DNA from: Acidiferrobacteraceae bacterium
GTDB lineage: Bacteria; Pseudomonadota; Gammaproteobacteria; Acidiferrobacterales; SZUA-150
DNA length: 46,814 nt
Reading direction: 5' to 3'
NCBI GenBank assembly: GCA_003228915.1
Contig: QIGL01000025.1
Coordinates: 1-46,814, forward strand
Part shown: positions 43,094-46,814 of the stretch, piece after piece
How positions within the stretch are numbered: position 1 is the first letter of the stretch
Layout: each line of letters begins with the position of its first letter
The notes under the pieces: model-generated
What the model was told of the DNA's origin: nothing
The model's database searches: none
The model's input: the letters and a program-made list of their open reading frames with translations, nothing else
Position numbers and translations under genes: made by a program

Positions 43094-43981
43094 TTACCAG
43101 CTATCATACCTGTCTGAAATACGGGAATCTTTCTTTAAGATGCACCCATAATAACCATCGAAGGCAAACTTTTTCCAAAGCAATTTCATAAATACTAAAG
43201 GATTATACGTAGGGTACATTCTAAATATTCTATCTTCTACAATTTCCCACCCGGAAAATCTGAAGAGCAGCCTCCAGTCATTGGGGTTAAGTTCAAATAT
43301 GTGCGTCTCTTCAGCGGTCATTTTTTTATTCATATTCCCTCTAATCTGATGCAACGCTACTTTACTTCTCTTCAGGTACGGTACAGTAATTATCAAATAA
43401 CTGGCATCACATGACTCGGATAAATTATGCAGAAAGTTTATAGGATCTAATAAGTGTTCCAGAGTTTCAAATAACAAAAATACATCAACATTTTTATCCT
43501 TGAACTCTCGGTGCTTGATTAACTCTTCTGCTCGACACTCTATTGCTCTCAGCCCCTTGCTTCGTATTTTTTCTACTGCGATGGGATCTAAATTTACGGA
43601 TAGTGTATCCAGTTTTTTTCCAAGACTAATTTTCTCGTCTTGTAAATATATCAGGTGAGTTCCGGAGGAATCCCCAATATCGACAACATTAAGCCTGTCC
43701 TGATCTTTTAGCTTTAAGACGGCTTGAATTAGCGAAACCTGGAATGCGTGAAGCGTCCTGACCATCGCCTCCTGAAACACATCCAAAATCTCAAAATTTG
43801 TGTATTGTTTGGAAATGTCTGGTACAGCACTTTTGAGATTATTGAGAATTTCTCTATAGCCTTTTTCATAACTGGCGCTGTATATTGTAAGAGCAAAGAG
43901 TTTTTTAACTACATTTTTTATTGCCAACATTAACCACTCTCTCGCCCTTATGAAAACTCTTTGTGCATTAATTTTTATCAT
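43094..43981 (-). CDS. Class I SAM-dependent methyltransferase
   Basis: 295 residues. NVVDIGDSSGTHLIYLQ corresponds to SAM motif I, with a less usual DSSGTH instead of GxGxG; TLSVNLDPIAVEKI is the acidic strand, and DVFLLFETLEHLLDPINFL the FETLEHL motif of methyltransferase type 11/23 proteins. The N-terminal ~70 residues include a hydrophobic helix (ALTIYSASYEKG region). Substrate unknown, presumably a sugar of the locus. Its stop directly abuts the dehydrogenase start. Confidence 0.8.
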   Translation of the reverse strand: MIKINAQRVFIRAREWLMLAIKNVVKKLFALTIYSASYEKGYREILNNLKSAVPDISKQYTNFEILDVFQEAMVRTLHAFQVSLIQAVLKLKDQDRLNVVDIGDSSGTHLIYLQDEKISLGKKLDTLSVNLDPIAVEKIRSKGLRAIECRAEELIKHREFKDKNVDVFLLFETLEHLLDPINFLHNLSESCDASYLIITVPYLKRSKVALHQIRGNMNKKMTAEETHIFELNPNDWRLLFRFSGWEIVEDRIFRMYPTYNPLVFMKLLWKKFAFDGYYGCILKKDSRISDRYDSW

Positions 43982-44104
43982 TAACTATTTTATAAAATAA
44001 ATATTCTGAGGATTAGTGGCAATTATAGGATAATTTTTATAGACATGAATTAAATATAAAGAGTTGTACCCCAATGCTATTAATTCCAGACAACATCACT
44101 ATCT

Positions 44105-44875
44105 TTAATCTAAATATTGGGTCATCAGAGTATCGTTTACCATTAATTCCTCTACTCTTTTCCTGTCTTCTTCAGTATCAACACTAAAAGAAAATTCACT
44201 TGTGTGAATCATTCTTACACTTTCTCCATTTTCAATAATCCTTAGCATATCAACGGACTCAATTCGTTCGAGACTTGTTTCTTCGAGATTATTAAATTTC
44301 AACAAATAGTCTCGTCTAAACGGAATAATGCATACCTGTTTTAACATTGGCACATTACCCGAAAATTTTTTTCTTGATGGTATCGGTTCTCGGGAAAAGT
44401 AGATGGCGTTATTATCATTACCAATTACCACCTTAACCTCATTTGGATCATTAAATTCTTCAATTGTCTTCATATGTGCCGCAAGATTTACCACATTCAC
44501 ATTGGAATCTGAACGTAGCGGTGCAATTGATTCCGAAACCATTTTTGGCGTTACCATGGGCTCATCCCCTTGAACCATTACTACAATATCTACTTCCTCG
44601 CCCAAGCTTTTTTCGACTTTGAGCATTGCTTCCGCGGTCCGATCCGTTGCACGCTCATGGCTATCCAGAGTCATAATCGCTGACCCGCCTATTGACTCAA
44701 TATAGTCTGCAATCACCTGGTCGCAGGTTGCTACGTACACTTCATCCAATTCACTGCACATTTTGGCTCGAAAATAACAGTGGCCAATCATGGGCACGCC
44801 ATGAATCTTCGCCATTGGTTTCCCCGGAAATCTTGAGGAGTCCATACGTGCCGGAATGATTCCGATAATTTTCAC
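44105..44875 (-). CDS. KdsB-like CMP-sugar-acid synthetase (cytidylyltransferase)
   Basis: 256 residues, cytosolic, GT-A-like fold. GIIPARMDSSRFPGKPMAKI is the nucleotide-binding opening of KdsB. VMVQGDEPMVTPKMV is the signature DEP motif. NEVKVVIGNDNNAIYFSREPIPS and the end SVDTEEDRKRVEEL also follow KdsB. The region after SREPIPS differs from classical KdsB, so the sugar may not be KDO. It activates a 3-deoxy-ulosonic acid with CTP to the CMP-sugar. The start is GTG 44875, overlapping the aldolase stop by one base (TAGTG), so the two genes are tightly coupled. Confidence 0.87.
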   Translation of the reverse strand: MKIIGIIPARMDSSRFPGKPMAKIHGVPMIGHCYFRAKMCSELDEVYVATCDQVIADYIESIGGSAIMTLDSHERATDRTAEAMLKVEKSLGEEVDIVVMVQGDEPMVTPKMVSESIAPLRSDSNVNVVNLAAHMKTIEEFNDPNEVKVVIGNDNNAIYFSREPIPSRKKFSGNVPMLKQVCIIPFRRDYLLKFNNLEETSLERIESVDMLRIIENGESVRMIHTSEFSFSVDTEEDRKRVEELMVNDTLMTQYLD

Positions 44876-45633
44876 TATTTCATTTCCTCAAACCATTTTG
44901 TACCGGATCTACACGCTGAATCCAACATTCTAATATCAAGACTATATGCGATAAAACCATAACCCTTTTTAACAGCATCCTCCAATTTGTCTTGTTCAGG
45001 CTCGATCACATGTATACCGGAAGGAATACTGCATTCTTTTGCCGCCGCATTTATTTTTTCTACTGCGGACAGAAAATACGGATTCTCAAACTCCCCTGGA
45101 ATACCCATTGAAGACGAGAGATCATATGGGCCAATAATAAATGCATCAATTCCTTCAACTGAAAATATTTCTCGTATATTCTCAACAGCCTCTATATGTT
45201 CAATTTGTACAACTATTATTGACTGATCTTTTTGCCATTCCAGGTAATCCCCAAATGAGGCGCCATAAGACTGCGCTCTTGCCAGGCCAACACCTCTTAC
45301 ACCTACAGGCGGATACTTTGTATACTTAACCGCATCTGATGCATCGCCTGCCGTTTTAACCATTGGAACAATGATTCCGTGTGAGCCTGCATCCATTACT
45401 CGCTTTATCTGGTTTTGATCATTAGAAGTAAGCCTCACTAATGGGGTTTTTCCGCTCAGGTTAATAATTCTTATCAACTCCTCTGCCTCACGGATAGTTA
45501 TCACGCTATGTTCCAGATCTACTGCAAGCCAGTCAAAACCGGCATTTGCCATAATCTCAGCTACTGCTGGATGTGCTAGCGTTATCCAGGACCCTATTGA
45601 TGTCACACCATTTTTTAATTTATTTTTAAGCAT
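44875..45633 (-). CDS. HpcH/HpaI-family aldolase (2-keto-3-deoxy-acid aldolase)
   Basis: 252 residues, a metal-dependent class II aldolase barrel. SIGSWITLAHPAVAEIMANA and FDWLAVDLEHSVI open the fold; IIVPMVKTAGDASDAVKYTK and YPPVGVRGVGLARAQSYG are the family's phosphate/pyruvate-binding segments. The metal ligands are Glu in VQIEHIEAVENI and Asp in IGPYDLSSSMGIPG. Such enzymes join or split pyruvate and an aldehyde to give 4-hydroxy-2-keto acids. In this operon a biosynthetic role, making a 3-deoxy-2-ulosonic acid for the following cytidylyltransferase, is plausible but inferred; sugar-acid catabolism is the alternative. Confidence 0.88.
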   Translation of the reverse strand: MLKNKLKNGVTSIGSWITLAHPAVAEIMANAGFDWLAVDLEHSVITIREAEELIRIINLSGKTPLVRLTSNDQNQIKRVMDAGSHGIIVPMVKTAGDASDAVKYTKYPPVGVRGVGLARAQSYGASFGDYLEWQKDQSIIVVQIEHIEAVENIREIFSVEGIDAFIIGPYDLSSSMGIPGEFENPYFLSAVEKINAAAKECSIPSGIHVIEPEQDKLEDAVKKGYGFIAYSLDIRMLDSACRSGTKWFEEMK

Positions 45634-45842
45634 AATTTTTCAGATTAATATTTTCTGTTTAAACGTCCAGTGCGCCAGCGATCACCGGCCACCTTTCAGC
45701 AGAACGTAGCCCGGTATTTGTATTTTAGTGATATCTAACACCAATCTAACATGCATGTATCGATCAATCATCCTATCCGAAAATATTACGAAAAATGATG
45801 CTGCCAACACCTATACAAAAATATAAATTGTCAGTCTTTGCC

Positions 45843-46814
45843 TTAACTCACTAATCCCTTTTTTTGCACAGCCTGATAGAGCACTCCCAAATTATTTCTG
45901 CTAACTACCCCAATTGATGTACCGTACGCAATGTAGGCCAACAAAATACCCAGCTTAAAAAGTATAATTGTCAGGACAGCGTTATTTTCATTGCTATAAA
46001 CGAGCGCTAAAACCATGCCAGCGGCAAATATAAAATATATCGAAAGCATTTTGCCAAATTGCCAATCTATTTTATGATACCGTTGGGCAACAATAAGTGA
46101 CACTACATTTGACAGGATGGCCGTAAGAAGCGCACCCCACGCTGCACCCAAAGCGCCCCACTTCATTACAAGCGGGATCATCACCAGCACAGATACAACC
46201 AAGTACATTATAGAGAGTATGGAAATCAGCGCAGTCCTCTTGGCATATACCAGCTGTTTTCCTGTCACCTTCCCGGGAAATTGAACAGCATAAAACGCCA
46301 CCAATATAATCATAATCTCAGCAGCAGCAGCATACTCGCTACCCAATACATAATAAACAATCTCCTGGCTGAACAGTACTACTGACAAAGCAAACAATGT
46401 GGAGATATAGAGAAACGTTGTCAGGTACCCGCCAATCTGCTGTTTTTTATTTGACTCTTCCGAGAACAGCCTCTTATATACTTCAGGTGCAAATACATTT
46501 TGAAGTACTGTCATAAAATAGAAAACAAAATAGGCGACGCGTTGGGCAACCGCATAAATACCGACATTTCCAAGCGTGCCCATAATTCGTATTAGATACT
46601 TGTCCAATTGTGAACTAAAGGTTCCAACCAATATTCTGGGCGTCAGGGGATAAGCAATTTTAATCACTTCAAGAAACACAGGATAGTTTATACTTGGTCT
46701 ATATCTTGTACTGAAAGTCACGGTAAGCAGTACCGCGCCGATTGTTCCACTTATTACCAGTGCATACAAAACCCCGACCGGGCCTGTCTTGACAACTACG
46801 ACAAAATAAATACC
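45843..46814 (-). CDS. Wzx-type polysaccharide flippase (5' end outside the window)
   Basis: The frame is open to the window edge; the internal TTG at 46769 is not a likely start, since GIYFVVVV precedes it in frame. At least 323 residues are visible, with about nine hydrophobic helices. PSINYPVFLEVIKIAYPLTP, then SSQLDKYLIRIMGTLGNVGI, AVAQRVAYFVFYFMTVLQNV and FAPEVYKRLF are typical of MOP-superfamily O-antigen/capsule flippases. It would carry lipid-linked repeat units outward. Transcribed in the direction of the downstream genes and likely near the head of this operon. Confidence 0.85.
   Translation of the reverse strand, partial: GIYFVVVVKTGPVGVLYALVISGTIGAVLLTVTFSTRYRPSINYPVFLEVIKIAYPLTPRILVGTFSSQLDKYLIRIMGTLGNVGIYAVAQRVAYFVFYFMTVLQNVFAPEVYKRLFSEESNKKQQIGGYLTTFLYISTLFALSVVLFSQEIVYYVLGSEYAAAAEIMIILVAFYAVQFPGKVTGKQLVYAKRTALISILSIMYLVVSVLVMIPLVMKWGALGAAWGALLTAILSNVVSLIVAQRYHKIDWQFGKMLSIYFIFAAGMVLALVYSNENNAVLTIILFKLGILLAYIAYGTSIGVVSRNNLGVLYQAVQKKGLVS

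Overview
The window reads as a chromosomal segment of a gammaproteobacterium. The housekeeping blocks ispH-fkpB-lspA-ileS-ribF-(DUF2203)-murJ with divergent rpsT, and proB-obgE-rpmA-rplU with divergent ispB, are arranged as in that class. rpsT uses a TTG start, as in Escherichia coli. I could not place it to genus from sequence alone.

Layout. (1) 1-10345, minus strand: a decayed transposase (RAYT) start, then an Rhs-type polymorphic-toxin locus. In transcription order this is a ~2,950-codon secreted Rhs/YD protein with an 11-copy PKD/REJ, FN3 and propeller-like extension (reading frame broken twice near its 3' end), a small secreted Rhs-core protein with a variable C-terminal tip (candidate toxin), and an 80-residue candidate immunity protein. 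(2) 10804-19165, minus strand: isoprenoid, lipoprotein-processing, tRNA-charging, flavin and peptidoglycan-flippase genes. (3) 19423-19686: rpsT. (4) 20215-25772, plus strand: a TolC/RND efflux operon whose adaptor is reduced to a 121-residue lipoprotein and which is interrupted by a hairpin-flanked DUF559 nuclease cassette. (5) 26336-30672: proB, obgE, rpmA, rplU (minus) and ispB (plus). (6) 30687-32310: tRNA-Pro(CGG) followed by a ~1.5 kb mini-island bounded by a perfect 46-bp duplication of the tRNA 3' end and carrying one uncharacterised gene. (7) 32320-46814, minus strand: a surface-polysaccharide locus. It holds a flippase (cut by the window edge), a HpcH/HpaI aldolase, a KdsB-like cytidylyltransferase, methyltransferases, dehydrogenase/epimerases, a cyclase-family hydrolase (fused to an epimerase and frameshifted), a HAD phosphatase and several glycosyltransferases.

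Intergenic DNA is rich in repeats. Three copies of a ~180-bp (to ~390-bp) palindromic MITE-like element lie at 15670-15847, 25935-26322 and 28638-28829; one supplies the last codons and stop of ribF. There is also a heptamer microsatellite, a four-hairpin cluster and a widespread 18-bp inverted-repeat element.

The best candidates for undescribed biology are four. First, the polysaccharide sub-operon at 39890-45633, which looks like an alternative route to a CMP-activated 3-deoxy-ulosonic acid in which a pyruvate-type aldolase replaces a KdsA/NeuB synthase. Second, the Rhs locus, in which the shell and the core/toxin lie on separate secreted polypeptides. Third, the tRNA-Pro mini-island cargo protein. 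Fourth, the stripped-down RND adaptor. All functional statements rest on reading the sequence and remembered family features; no database search was run.
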